From an uncultured Candidatus Planktophila sp. (GTDB taxonomy: Bacteria > Actinomycetota > Actinomycetes > Nanopelagicales > Nanopelagicaceae): 37,594 nt of DNA. Positions 16,389 through 24,567 of the stretch are shown here, in pieces. The notes below the pieces were generated by a model. The model ran no database searches, was not told the origin of the DNA, and saw nothing but the letters and a program-made list of their open reading frames with translations. Position 1 is the stretch's first letter, and each line of letters starts with the position of its first letter. Location of the stretch: positions 1 through 37,594 of the forward strand of contig CALJUA010000113.1 of the NCBI GenBank assembly GCA_937975715.1, written 5' to 3'. The translations under genes were made by a program, and so were the position numbers.

Positions 16389-18089
16389 ATGGCTTTAAAG
16401 AAGCACGGTGCAAAGTTCGATATCTTCACAAAGATAGCGATTGTTGCTGTTATTGCGATTATCTCTCTGCTGATCGTCGTTCCTGTTCTCAGCATTTTAT
16501 TTGAATCAACAAAGCCATCAGGAACCAACGTCTTTAAGAGCGTTCTCTCTAATCCGGTTATTCGCCAGACAATCAAGAACACTGTCTGGCTTGGAATTAG
16601 CGTTGGATTTATTGGAACACTCGTCGGATTTATCTTGGCATACATTCAAGTACGTGTGAATTTCCGCGGAAAGAAGTTGCTTCATATCCTGACTCTGGTT
16701 CCGCTTGTATCTCCACCATTTGCATTTGCGACAGCAGTCATCGTTCTCTTTGGTCGCAGCGGAATCATCTCTCACGACTTACTAGGTAAGACTCCGATGT
16801 TGTATGGGTATCCAGGGTTGGTAATCGTTCTCGGTGCTTCATATTTCCCAGTGGCGTATCTCAACCTGGTCGGAATGATGCGCAGTCTTGATCCTGCAAT
16901 CGATGAAGCTGCTTCAAGCCTTGGCGCAAATAAGTTCAGAATTTTCCGCACAGTTACATTGCCATTGCTCATCCCGGGAATCACAAGCTCATTCCTACTT
17001 CTCTTTGTAGAGGCAATTGCCGACCTCGCTAACCCACTCGTTATCGGTGGCGATTACATGGTTTTATCTTCCCGTGCCTACATTGCTATTAATGGCGAGT
17101 ACGACGTCTCTGCCGGCGCTGCATACTCTGCAATCTTGCTATTGCCAGCTTTACTTGTCTTTATTGTTCAGCGCTACTGGTCACAGAAGAAGAGCGTTGT
17201 CTCTGTAACAGGTAAGCCAACAGGACAAATTGCTCCTATCAAGTCAAAGATTGGAAAGATTCCACTTCTTGTCTTTGGTTGGTCAGTCGCTCTCTTTATC
17301 GTCTTGATTTATGTTTCGGTTCTACTCGGAGCCTTTATCAAGATCCTTGGAGTCAACAACACATTTACTCTCGATCACTACCGATACATCTTCAGCGGAA
17401 TCGCCAATAATGCCTTGAAATCAACGGTTTTCATGGCCTCTATTGCAACTCCGCTTGCAGGCTTCATGGGAATGGTGATGGCATGGCTGATCATCCGAAA
17501 GCTCAAGCGAGGTGCAGATGCTCTCGATTTCTTCGGAATGCTCGGCATTGCAGTTCCCGGAACAGTTCTCGGTATCGGTTATGCAGTGACATTTAATGAG
17601 CCACTTAAGATTGCTGGCCACACAGTTATTCCGCAGCTTGCAGGTGGAGGCGCAATCTTTGGCGGCGCACTCGCAATCATGATGGTCTACACGATTCGCT
17701 CAAGCCCAGCAGGTCAACGCTCAGGAATAGCTGCCTTGCAGCAGATTGATCCTTCACTTGATGAGGCTTCTGCATCGCTGGGTGCATCAGGAGGGCGAAC
17801 CTTTAGAAAAGTATCGCTTCCTCTGATTAAAGGCGCTTACCTCACTGGTTTGATGTTTGCATTTGCGCGCTCAATGACGACGTTGTCACCAGTTCTCTTT
17901 ATTGCAACACCAGAGACACCGATTCTCACGCAGAAGATTCTTGCCGAATCAGATTCGGGTCGTTATGGCCCTGCATTTGCACTCTGCACGCTTCTCATTG
18001 TGATCGTATTGATCGTCATGGGAATAATTACAGCGGCAGTTCGAGGTCGTGGAAGTACAGAATTTAAGACAACACTTGTGGCCGGTTAA
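16389..18089 (+). CDS. ABC transporter permease, fused two-domain (FbpB/AfuB-like)
   Basis: A 566-aa inner-membrane protein made of two BPD_transp_1 halves in one chain, so a single gene supplies both permease domains. Each half carries the cytoplasmic EAA loop: EAASSLGANKFRIF (about residues 175-188) and EASASLGASGGRTF (about 458-471). At least twelve hydrophobic segments are visible. This arrangement is standard for the Fe3+/thiamine/phosphonate-type family. GAAGGG upstream supports the ATG. It belongs to the binding-protein, permease, ATPase operon. Confidence 0.88.
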   Translation: MALKKHGAKFDIFTKIAIVAVIAIISLLIVVPVLSILFESTKPSGTNVFKSVLSNPVIRQTIKNTVWLGISVGFIGTLVGFILAYIQVRVNFRGKKLLHILTLVPLVSPPFAFATAVIVLFGRSGIISHDLLGKTPMLYGYPGLVIVLGASYFPVAYLNLVGMMRSLDPAIDEAASSLGANKFRIFRTVTLPLLIPGITSSFLLLFVEAIADLANPLVIGGDYMVLSSRAYIAINGEYDVSAGAAYSAILLLPALLVFIVQRYWSQKKSVVSVTGKPTGQIAPIKSKIGKIPLLVFGWSVALFIVLIYVSVLLGAFIKILGVNNTFTLDHYRYIFSGIANNALKSTVFMASIATPLAGFMGMVMAWLIIRKLKRGADALDFFGMLGIAVPGTVLGIGYAVTFNEPLKIAGHTVIPQLAGGGAIFGGALAIMMVYTIRSSPAGQRSGIAALQQIDPSLDEASASLGASGGRTFRKVSLPLIKGAYLTGLMFAFARSMTTLSPVLFIATPETPILTQKILAESDSGRYGPAFALCTLLIVIVLIVMGIITAAVRGRGSTEFKTTLVAG

Positions 18090-18101
18090 GGAGATTATGA
18101 A

Positions 18102-19190
18102 ATGACATCAGGACGTTTAGAGCTCAAAGGTCTCGTAAAGGAATTTGGCAAAGGACAAGAGATTGTCCGCGCCGTCGATGACCTATCTCTAGTAATCGAG
18201 CCAGGAGAATTCGTAACATTTCTCGGACCTTCAGGTTGCGGTAAGACAACTACTTTGAGAATGATTGCTGGCTTTGAGACACCAACTAAGGGTGCAATTC
18301 TTCTCGATGGCAGCGATGTCACATCTCTGACTCCAGATAAGCGCCCGATGGGTATGGTCTTTCAGTCATATGCACTCTTCCCACATATGACTGTTGCCGA
18401 AAATATTTCTTACGGTCTCAAAGTTCAGAAGCTCGGTGATGCGGAGATTCAACGTCGCGTCAGCGATGTCCTTGCTGCAATGAGCCTCGATAACCTCGCA
18501 AATAGAGCGCCAAATCAGCTCTCTGGCGGTCAACAGCAACGCGTCGCTCTTGCTCGTGCAATGGTTGTTGAGCCCAAAGTTCTTCTCTTTGATGAGCCAC
18601 TCTCAAATCTCGATGCAAAGCTCCGCGGACAGATGCGAGCAGAAATTCGTAGCATTCAACAACGTCTTGGAATTACATCAATATTTGTTACTCACGACCA
18701 AGACGAAGCGATGAGTGTTTCTGATCGAATCGTCGTTATGAAGAATGCGATTGTTCAACAAGTAGGTAGCCCAACAGATATTTACCGCCATCCAAACTCA
18801 GTCTTTGTTGCTGACTTCATCGGTCGCTCAAACTTCTTAGAAGTAACCGACGTTAAATCATCTGCTGCAGGTACAGCAGATGTCACTGCACTAGGAAAGA
18901 GCTTTAGCGTTCCCGCACATGATGGCGCAAAGAGTGGCAACGCACTTCTCCTCGTTCGTCCAGAGTCAATTACCGTTTCACGTCAACCTATCCCTGGAAA
19001 AATTTCAGGTGAGGGCAAGGTGAAAACAGTTATCTATTATGGAGAGCATGTTGAGTACACCATCACAACCTCAACAGGTGAAATTGTTGCGACTACTTCA
19101 GATCCAGGTTCAGATGAAATCCTCGCCGTTGGTGAGAATGCATCATTCTCCTTTGAGGCAAATCGCGCCTGGCTTCTTCCTAAGGCATGA
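18102..19190 (+). CDS. ABC transporter ATPase, FbpC/PotA-type
   Basis: A 362-aa importer ATPase. It shows Walker A GPSGCGKTT (42-50), the signature LSGGQQQRVALARA, Walker B LLFDEPLSNLD and the H-loop VTHDQDEA. A C-terminal TOBE domain (about 285-360) is typical of the CUT1/iron/polyamine group. A strong AAGGAG site precedes the ATG. It energises the fused permease upstream. A TOBE-type ATPase could in principle also serve the ATPase-less sugar transporter at 33244-36360, but its operon position argues for its own permease. Confidence 0.88.
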   Translation: MTSGRLELKGLVKEFGKGQEIVRAVDDLSLVIEPGEFVTFLGPSGCGKTTTLRMIAGFETPTKGAILLDGSDVTSLTPDKRPMGMVFQSYALFPHMTVAENISYGLKVQKLGDAEIQRRVSDVLAAMSLDNLANRAPNQLSGGQQQRVALARAMVVEPKVLLFDEPLSNLDAKLRGQMRAEIRSIQQRLGITSIFVTHDQDEAMSVSDRIVVMKNAIVQQVGSPTDIYRHPNSVFVADFIGRSNFLEVTDVKSSAAGTADVTALGKSFSVPAHDGAKSGNALLLVRPESITVSRQPIPGKISGEGKVKTVIYYGEHVEYTITTSTGEIVATTSDPGSDEILAVGENASFSFEANRAWLLPKA

Positions 19191-19816
19191 AGTTTCCAGG
19201 CGTTAAAGGAGTTCTCTTTGATCTCGATGGAACGTTGATTGATTCAACTCCATCAATCACGAGATCATGGAGCGCAGTCCTTACCGAAATTGGAATTTCG
19301 CTCGATGTTCTCTCTTCTCTTCATGGCCAACCATCTCGTCAGTCGCTCCATAGATTGCTTCCTGACGCATCACTAGAAGAGATAGATCATTGGGCGAAGA
19401 AGATTGAACGTCTTGAAGTTGAAGATACTGAAGGAATCACATTGCTACCAGGTGCAAGAGAGCTCTTCTCTGAGTTAGATTCACGAGGCATTGAGTGGTT
19501 TATCGTCACATCATGTACCCGTGAGCTTGGCACTGCTCGAGCAAATTCAGTAAACCTCACGCTCCCAGCCAAAAGCATCTTCTACGATGATGTTGTTAGA
19601 GGTAAGCCACATCCAGATCCTTATTTACTCGGGCTAGATAGGCTCAATCTTCCCGCGAGCAGTGCACTTGTGCTTGAAGATGCCCCTGCTGGAATTAAGA
19701 GCGGAAAAGCAGCGAGAATTTCAGTTATTGCGATGGTGACGACTCATTCCCGTGAATCGCTTCATGAAGCGGACCACATTGCAGATTCGCTCTTTGAAGT
19801 TCCGGATCTTATTTAG
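19187..19816 (+). CDS. HAD phosphatase of the phosphoglycolate/sugar-phosphatase group
   Basis: A 209-aa HAD hydrolase with motif I FDLDGTL (nucleophile Asp12, acid Asp14), a small helical cap, motif II near VTSCT, a lysine in GKPHPDPY and motif IV LEDAPAGI. This PGP/beta-phosphoglucomutase-like group acts on small phosphorylated sugars or glycolate. Its start overlaps the ATPase stop (ATGA), so it is co-translated with the transporter. That suggests the transported compound may be, or become, phosphorylated. Its stop overlaps that of the convergent SIS gene. Confidence 0.85.
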   Translation: MKFPGVKGVLFDLDGTLIDSTPSITRSWSAVLTEIGISLDVLSSLHGQPSRQSLHRLLPDASLEEIDHWAKKIERLEVEDTEGITLLPGARELFSELDSRGIEWFIVTSCTRELGTARANSVNLTLPAKSIFYDDVVRGKPHPDPYLLGLDRLNLPASSALVLEDAPAGIKSGKAARISVIAMVTTHSRESLHEADHIADSLFEVPDLI

Positions 19817-20847
19817 TGAGTGAGCGTGACTTTAGATAATCCAGCTGGAGAGTCAGGGTCAAGACCTGCCTGACGAGACAATGCGAGAGTTAACAGTTGA
19901 AGAGTGACGGCATCAACAATTGAAGATGTGGTGGCGTCTTTGCATTGAGAACCAGGTATTACTACATCCTTATCTGTAACTAGCCCACCCATTCCAAGCC
20001 AGATGATCTGGTTGGTGATGGGGCGAATCTTTGTGACTGCTTCTTGAAGCGGTTCTTGAGGCATATGAGCCGGTGCAAGAATAATTACCTGTGTGTCTGC
20101 AGTGAGAGCTGAGATAGGTCCATGAAGGTAGTCAGCGATTGACCAACTTTGAACTGGAACCTTGCACGTCTCTTGCAACTTGAGCGCTGCCTCTTTCGCA
20201 TTGGGGAAGCTAAAGCCACGACCGAGAATTACGATTGGCTTCTTGAGATCTATACGTGTTGCGATGCTCTCGATTTTCTCAAATTCTCCGAGTACCCGGG
20301 TTGCCTCGTTTTCGAGCTCGCTCGTCGCGGCTTCCTTCTGCTCCCACCGTGAAACGAGGAGCAATGATGAGAGGAGTTGAGCGGAGTAAGACTTAGTAGC
20401 AGCAACTGCTGTTTCCTCACCCGCACGGAGCTCAATGGCGAAATCTGAAATCTTCTCTAGGGGTGAGTCTGGGGCGTTCACCATCGTAAGAAGAGTGGCG
20501 CCTCCCTCTTTTGCTGCCTTAGCAAATTGCACGAGATCAGGTGACTGACCACTCTGACTAATTGCTATGACCATTGTGCCTGCAACTTTGAGCGTAGCTC
20601 CGTATACAGAAACAGCAGAGGGTGAGGTGAGGCCAACGGGTAATCCAAGTTTTGTTTCGATTAAATACTTGAGAAAGAAGGCGGCATTATCTGAAGTTCC
20701 GCGTGCAAGAATCAAAATTGTATGAATTTTACGCTCAGAGATGAGATTTTCTAGGCGGTCAAACTGACTTTGATCGGCGAGTAAGCGCTGATAAACAGAT
20801 GGAGTCTCTGATATTTCCTTCTCCATGATTGCGCCAAGTTTCTTCAT
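19813..20847 (-). CDS. GlmS-like SIS-domain protein, probable glucosamine-6-phosphate deaminase (NagB-II type)
   Basis: A 344-aa double-SIS protein equal to the isomerase half of GlmS without the glutaminase domain. It keeps the phosphosugar motifs ARGTSDNA (48-55) and SQSGQSPD (97-104), and the C-terminal ALKLQE-x-C plus DYLHGP block that holds the catalytic residues. Stand-alone forms include NagB-II deaminases and AgaS. With nagA and murQ nearby and no classical nagB in the window, conversion of GlcN-6-P to fructose-6-P and ammonia is the likely role. It is divergent from murQ. A second start (20826, MEKEI) is possible. Confidence 0.75.
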   Translation of the reverse strand: MKKLGAIMEKEISETPSVYQRLLADQSQFDRLENLISERKIHTILILARGTSDNAAFFLKYLIETKLGLPVGLTSPSAVSVYGATLKVAGTMVIAISQSGQSPDLVQFAKAAKEGGATLLTMVNAPDSPLEKISDFAIELRAGEETAVAATKSYSAQLLSSLLLVSRWEQKEAATSELENEATRVLGEFEKIESIATRIDLKKPIVILGRGFSFPNAKEAALKLQETCKVPVQSWSIADYLHGPISALTADTQVIILAPAHMPQEPLQEAVTKIRPITNQIIWLGMGGLVTDKDVVIPGSQCKDATTSSIVDAVTLQLLTLALSRQAGLDPDSPAGLSKVTLTH

Positions 20848-20865
20848 TTTGCAATCTTCTCATAA

Positions 20866-20880
20866 GAAATTCAATCGGTC
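20866..20880. promoter_or_regulatory. Weak candidate regulator site in the SIS-murQ divergent region
   Basis: GAAATTCAATCGGTC resembles the left part of the inverted repeat before dppA (GAAATCAAATCGGTTTC) with small indels. The 95-bp divergent region also contains a TGAAATTCG half-site (20904-20912). No complete inverted repeat is present, so this is only suggestive. Confidence 0.2.
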
Positions 20881-20942
20881 ACCTATTGAGTTATTGCGCA
20901 TTGTGAAATTCGTGCCCTATTGTTCATCTCGGAAAGGGTGAT

Positions 20943-21857
20943 ATGACTTCTCATCGGAACGATATTGGACAACTTCGCACTGAACAAGTAAATGCAAAGT
21001 ACGAGATGCTCGATGCTATGTCTGTTAGCGAACTTCTGCAGGCGATGAATGAGAATGATGCTGAAGTCCCCAAAGCGGTAGCAGCTGTCCTGCCCGCAAT
21101 CGAAGATGCTATTGAAGGAATCGTTGAACGCATGATGCGTGGCGGACGATTGATTTATATCGGAGCCGGAACATCAGGTCGCCTCGGAGTTCTCGATGCA
21201 GCCGAATGTGGTCCAACATTCTCAGTAGGCGAAGATGAAGTTCTCGCATTTATTGCCGGCGGAGAGAAAGCACTTCGTAAACCTGCTGAAGGCGCAGAAG
21301 ATAATCCTGATCTCGCAATCTCAGATTTGAAATCAATCTCTATCGGTGAACTCGACACGGTTGTCGGAATTGCCGCAAGCGGAAGAACTCCATATGTTGT
21401 CGGAGGTCTTGAATACGCAAAATCGGTAGGCGCGCTCACTGTTTCAATATCTTGCAATCCAAATTCAGTCGCAGGTTCTGTAGCTGAACATGCAATCGAT
21501 ATCGATTCCGGGCCAGAACTCCTTGCAGGATCTACTCGATTGAAATCTGGAACGGCGCAGAAATTAGTTCTCAATATGATTTCAACTGTGACCATGGTTC
21601 GTCTCGGTAAAACATTTGGAAATTTGATGGTAGACCTACAGATTAGTAACGAAAAGTTACAGGACCGCGCTGTCCGCATTATTAGCAAAGCAACAGGTGC
21701 GACAAAGAGCGAAGCGACCCAAGCTCTCGTTGACTCAGGACATCAAGTAAAAGTCGCAATCTTGATGATCTTGCTTCATATCGATGCTGCAACTGCATCC
21801 GAGAGACTTTCGGCTTCATCGAACCGAATTCGCGAAGCCCTCAACAGCGGCAAATAA
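20943..21857 (+). CDS. murQ: N-acetylmuramic acid 6-phosphate etherase
   Basis: MurQ cleaves the lactyl ether of MurNAc-6-P, giving GlcNAc-6-P and D-lactate. The 304-aa SIS protein matches E. coli MurQ closely along its length. It has GAGTSGRLGVLDAAEC (74-89), with Glu88 in the place of catalytic Glu83, and the EGAED block (116-120) with the second catalytic glutamate. It also has IAASGRTPYV, SCNP, GTAQKLVLNM, and FGNLMVDLQ-x-SNEKL. ECGPTF replaces the usual ECPPTF. GAAAGG precedes the ATG. The murR promoter starts just after its stop. Confidence 0.96.
   Translation: MTSHRNDIGQLRTEQVNAKYEMLDAMSVSELLQAMNENDAEVPKAVAAVLPAIEDAIEGIVERMMRGGRLIYIGAGTSGRLGVLDAAECGPTFSVGEDEVLAFIAGGEKALRKPAEGAEDNPDLAISDLKSISIGELDTVVGIAASGRTPYVVGGLEYAKSVGALTVSISCNPNSVAGSVAEHAIDIDSGPELLAGSTRLKSGTAQKLVLNMISTVTMVRLGKTFGNLMVDLQISNEKLQDRAVRIISKATGATKSEATQALVDSGHQVKVAILMILLHIDAATASERLSASSNRIREALNSGK
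21641..21662 (+). repeat. 22-bp repeat, copy inside murQ
   Basis: These 22 bases, coding for the conserved QISNEKL part of MurQ, recur exactly at 33062-33083 across the MFS stop codon. They contain GTAAC-GAAAA-GTTAC, an imperfectly explained 5-bp inverted repeat. Confidence 0.9.
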
Positions 21858-21871
21858 TCTCCTCAATAGCC

Positions 21872-21900
21872 TTGACCATGCCTGAGAAGGGCGATACTTT
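21872..21900 (+). promoter_or_regulatory. murR promoter
   Basis: TTGACC (21872-21877), a 17-nt spacer and TACTTT (21895-21900) are followed by TCACC. The context GGCGATACTTTTCACC is almost the same as at the CUT1 promoter (33114-33148). The start point would lie around 21907, about 47 nt before the murR ATG. Confidence 0.6.
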
Positions 21901-21920
21901 TCACCGAAGCAACTAATTCC

Positions 21921-21935
21921 TGAAACTTAGTTTCA
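21921..21935. promoter_or_regulatory. Candidate MurR operator at its own promoter
   Basis: TGAAACTTAGTTTCA is a perfect inverted repeat (6-bp arms, 3-bp centre) beginning exactly 20 nt after the -10. Position and adjacency to an RpiR-family gene suggest autoregulation by blocking transcription just after initiation. Confidence 0.65.
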
Positions 21936-21953
21936 TGGAGGACGAGGTGAATC

Positions 21954-22913
21954 ATGAAAGCGCAGAAGGCAGTGACGCCTACTCAGCCGCTCTCCGATTT
22001 ACTCGGCGAAATCAAAAGTTCTTTTAAATCTTTTCATGCAAGTGAAGCAGCTATTGCCAATGTCGTCCTCAATGATCCCGTGGGTGTTGCCCAAATGAAA
22101 ATCTCGGACTTAGCAGAGCACAGCGAAACCTCTGTCGCATCCATCGTTCGATTTAGCAAGGCGATGGGCTTTAAAGGTTACCCAGAATTCCGCATGGCTC
22201 TCGTGGGCGAGGTGAGCCGACTAGGTTTAGGAAATAGAAATCACCACGAGCTAGATAGCGGAATTACAGTTAAAGATTCGCTTTCGGAGATTATCCAAAA
22301 GATCTCTGCAGCGGATGCTCTTGCAATCCAAACAACTGCAGAAAGACTTGATGTTGATAGTTTCAATCGCGCTGTGAGCGCTTGGGATAAAGCAAAGATG
22401 ATTGGAATCTTTGGACTTGCTTCAGGAGGCTACGTTGCTCTTGATCTCCAACTCAAGTTGAATCGCCAGGGCAAAAATGCAATTGCATGGTCTGATGCAC
22501 ATACAGCTTTAACTTCAGTTTCTATGTTGAAGCCAGGTGATTGCCTTGTTGCGATCAGTCACAGCGGAACAACCATTGATGTTATTGATGTCATGCAAGA
22601 GTTTAAGAATCGTGGCATCACCGTAATTTTGATTACAAATAGCCTAAGAGGCACTGGCACGAATTTGGCAGATATTGTTCTGCGAACATCCGCTCGGGAA
22701 ACCACCTTCCGTAGCGGTGCAACGGCGAGTCGAATCGCGCAGCTAACGGTGGTTGATTGTCTCTGTGTCGCGCTGGCACAGAGAAACTGGAGCGGAACAA
22801 AAGCTGCTCTTGACGAATCCAGAACGGCTGTTTCAAGCAGGTCTGGTTTTAAAGCGAGTGAGGTTCCAAACCTTTCTCGTAAAACTAAATCAGCGAGAAA
22901 CAGTGCTAAATAG
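21954..22913 (+). CDS. murR: RpiR/MurR-family transcriptional regulator
   Basis: A 319-aa regulator with an N-terminal HTH_6 domain (helix-turn-helix about 47-72, ISDLAEHSETSVASIVRFSKAMG) and a C-terminal SIS domain (about 130-265) that would sense a phosphosugar. Placement right after murQ suggests MurNAc-6-P or GlcNAc-6-P as effector, as in E. coli MurR. Its promoter carries a TGAAA/TTTCA inverted repeat, and related repeats precede the dppA and CUT1 genes, so it probably controls the whole salvage locus. GGAGGACGAG is a strong Shine-Dalgarno sequence. The C-terminal 30 residues are basic and Ser-rich. Confidence 0.85.
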   Translation: MKAQKAVTPTQPLSDLLGEIKSSFKSFHASEAAIANVVLNDPVGVAQMKISDLAEHSETSVASIVRFSKAMGFKGYPEFRMALVGEVSRLGLGNRNHHELDSGITVKDSLSEIIQKISAADALAIQTTAERLDVDSFNRAVSAWDKAKMIGIFGLASGGYVALDLQLKLNRQGKNAIAWSDAHTALTSVSMLKPGDCLVAISHSGTTIDVIDVMQEFKNRGITVILITNSLRGTGTNLADIVLRTSARETTFRSGATASRIAQLTVVDCLCVALAQRNWSGTKAALDESRTAVSSRSGFKASEVPNLSRKTKSARNSAK

Positions 22914-22933
22914 CTCTGTGAAGTAAGAAAAAA

Positions 22934-22952
22934 TGAAATCAAATCGGTTTCA
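22934..22952. promoter_or_regulatory. Candidate MurR-type operator before dppA
   Basis: TGAAA-N9-TTTCA sits between the murR stop and the dppA GTG, ending 19 nt before the start and 7 nt before the Shine-Dalgarno. The arms match the murR and CUT1 sites, but the centre is 4 bp longer. It may be a variant operator or a chance repeat. Confidence 0.4.
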
Positions 22953-22971
22953 TTATTGGAAGGAGAAGTGA

Positions 22972-24486
22972 GTGAAGATAAAGAAACTCGCAATTGGTGC
23001 GCTTAGCTTTGCGCTAATCACCGGTGCTGTGGCGACGCATCCTGCACAAGCCGCTTCACAGGATCTAGTAGTCGGAAGCGTTCTCGATATCGATAAGTTA
23101 GATCCACATACTGCAACTAACTTTGCAACAGTTCGTGCGCTTGGTCTTGTGTATTCAGGACTCGTCGAAGTTGGTGCTCAGAACAAGATCTGGGGCGCTC
23201 TTGCAAAATCATGGCGCTTCAATAGCGCTGGTACTTCTGTCACCCTCAACCTACGTAGCGGTGTGAAGTTCCACGACGGTTCAACTTTTGATGCCAAGGA
23301 TGTAAAGGCATCAATCGAAAGAATCCTAGATACAAAGACAGGTGCTGCTGCACGTGCAAACCTTGCAACAATCACATCGATTCAGGCTAATGGTTTGTCT
23401 GTAACACTGAACATGTCAGTTCCAAACGCTCCAATCATCGCTGCACTCGATGGTGTAAACGTTGCGATGCTCTCATCAGATGACATCGAAGCTGGCAAGG
23501 TCGGCGGAAGCAACAAGCCAAACGGAACAGGTCCTTTCAAGTTTGTATCTTGGGAGCCAGGCCAGTCAGTTAAGTTGGCAGCAAACGGTTCATATTACGG
23601 TGGAGCTCCTAAGCTCGACTCTGTAACAATCCGCGTAATTCCAAATGAAGCATCAATCCTTTCAGCAATCAACGCTGGAACAGTTCAGCTTGGTGTTATC
23701 ACTGATCCGCTTATTGCAAAGCAGGTTTCTTCAAAGACTTCACGTCTTCAGAAGGTTCCAGCTCTTGCCTACTATGCACTTCAGTTCAATAACAAGGTTG
23801 CACCTCTAAACGATAAGAACGTGCGTCTTGCAATTACTTGTGCAATTGACCGCCAGGAGCTCATCAAGACATCACTTCTCGGTGAAGGTTCTGTAACTGG
23901 TCCAATCACAAGCCCTGCATACAAGTCCAGCGTTACTGCACGTCCTTGCCCTAAACAGGATCTTGCAAAGGCAAAGGAGTACTTGGCTGCATCAGGCAAG
24001 AAGGATGTGACATTTAAGGCTCTCGTCACAAGCACCGGATGGGCTACATCTGTTGCAATGGCACAGAACCTCAAGTCACAGCTTGCAAAGGTTGGCATCA
24101 CAATGGACCTCGATATCGTTGATCAAGCAACATATGTTCCACGTTGGCTTGCAGGCGACTTCGTAGCAACTTTGGCAAACAACGGTGGACGTATCGATCC
24201 AGACACTATGTACACCCGTTACTTCACATCAACAGGTAACCTCAACAAGGTTGCTACATATTCATCTTCAACTCTCGATGCAAACTTCCTCCTTGGAAAG
24301 TCATCAGGAAATACAACAGTTCGCAAGGGCGCTTACACAGCGATCTCTAAGGAGCTTGAAGACAACGCAGTATGGGAGTGGCTAGCCACACCATACGAGT
24401 ACCGTGTGACAAGCCGTTCAGTCAGTGGATTCACTGCACTCGCAACGGGTTCATTGATCACACTCCGCAGTACCTACCTCAAGTAA
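22972..24486 (+). CDS. Peptide ABC transporter substrate-binding protein (SBP_bac_5)
   Basis: A 504-aa binding protein of the DppA/OppA/MppA family. After a signal peptide (basic KIKK, hydrophobic core, AQAAS cleavage site) come the family landmarks LDPHTATN, LAKSWRFNSAGTSVTLNLRSGVKFHDG and GTGPFKF. There is no lipobox cysteine. It heads a complete five-gene importer. Murein-derived peptides are the attractive substrate given murQ, anmK and the dipeptide epimerase around it, but other peptides or small cations cannot be excluded. GTG 22972 follows AAGGAG by 6 nt. Confidence 0.88.
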   Translation: MKIKKLAIGALSFALITGAVATHPAQAASQDLVVGSVLDIDKLDPHTATNFATVRALGLVYSGLVEVGAQNKIWGALAKSWRFNSAGTSVTLNLRSGVKFHDGSTFDAKDVKASIERILDTKTGAAARANLATITSIQANGLSVTLNMSVPNAPIIAALDGVNVAMLSSDDIEAGKVGGSNKPNGTGPFKFVSWEPGQSVKLAANGSYYGGAPKLDSVTIRVIPNEASILSAINAGTVQLGVITDPLIAKQVSSKTSRLQKVPALAYYALQFNNKVAPLNDKNVRLAITCAIDRQELIKTSLLGEGSVTGPITSPAYKSSVTARPCPKQDLAKAKEYLAASGKKDVTFKALVTSTGWATSVAMAQNLKSQLAKVGITMDLDIVDQATYVPRWLAGDFVATLANNGGRIDPDTMYTRYFTSTGNLNKVATYSSSTLDANFLLGKSSGNTTVRKGAYTAISKELEDNAVWEWLATPYEYRVTSRSVSGFTALATGSLITLRSTYLK

Positions 24487-24496
24487 AAAATAAGTA

Positions 24497-24531
24497 GTGT
24501 GGAGTGCAAGCGTTTTGCTTGCACTCCACAC
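24497..24531 (+). terminator. Hairpin between dppA-like and dppB-like genes
   Basis: A perfect 14-15 bp stem (GTGTGGAGTGCAAG at 24497-24510 with its complement at 24518-24531) closes a short T-rich loop. The downstream GCTTTATAAG is only weakly U-rich. It probably limits read-through and protects the binding-protein message. Confidence 0.75.
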
Positions 24532-24567
24532 GCTTTATAAGAAGTTTTCTATGAAGGGTCGCTCTTT

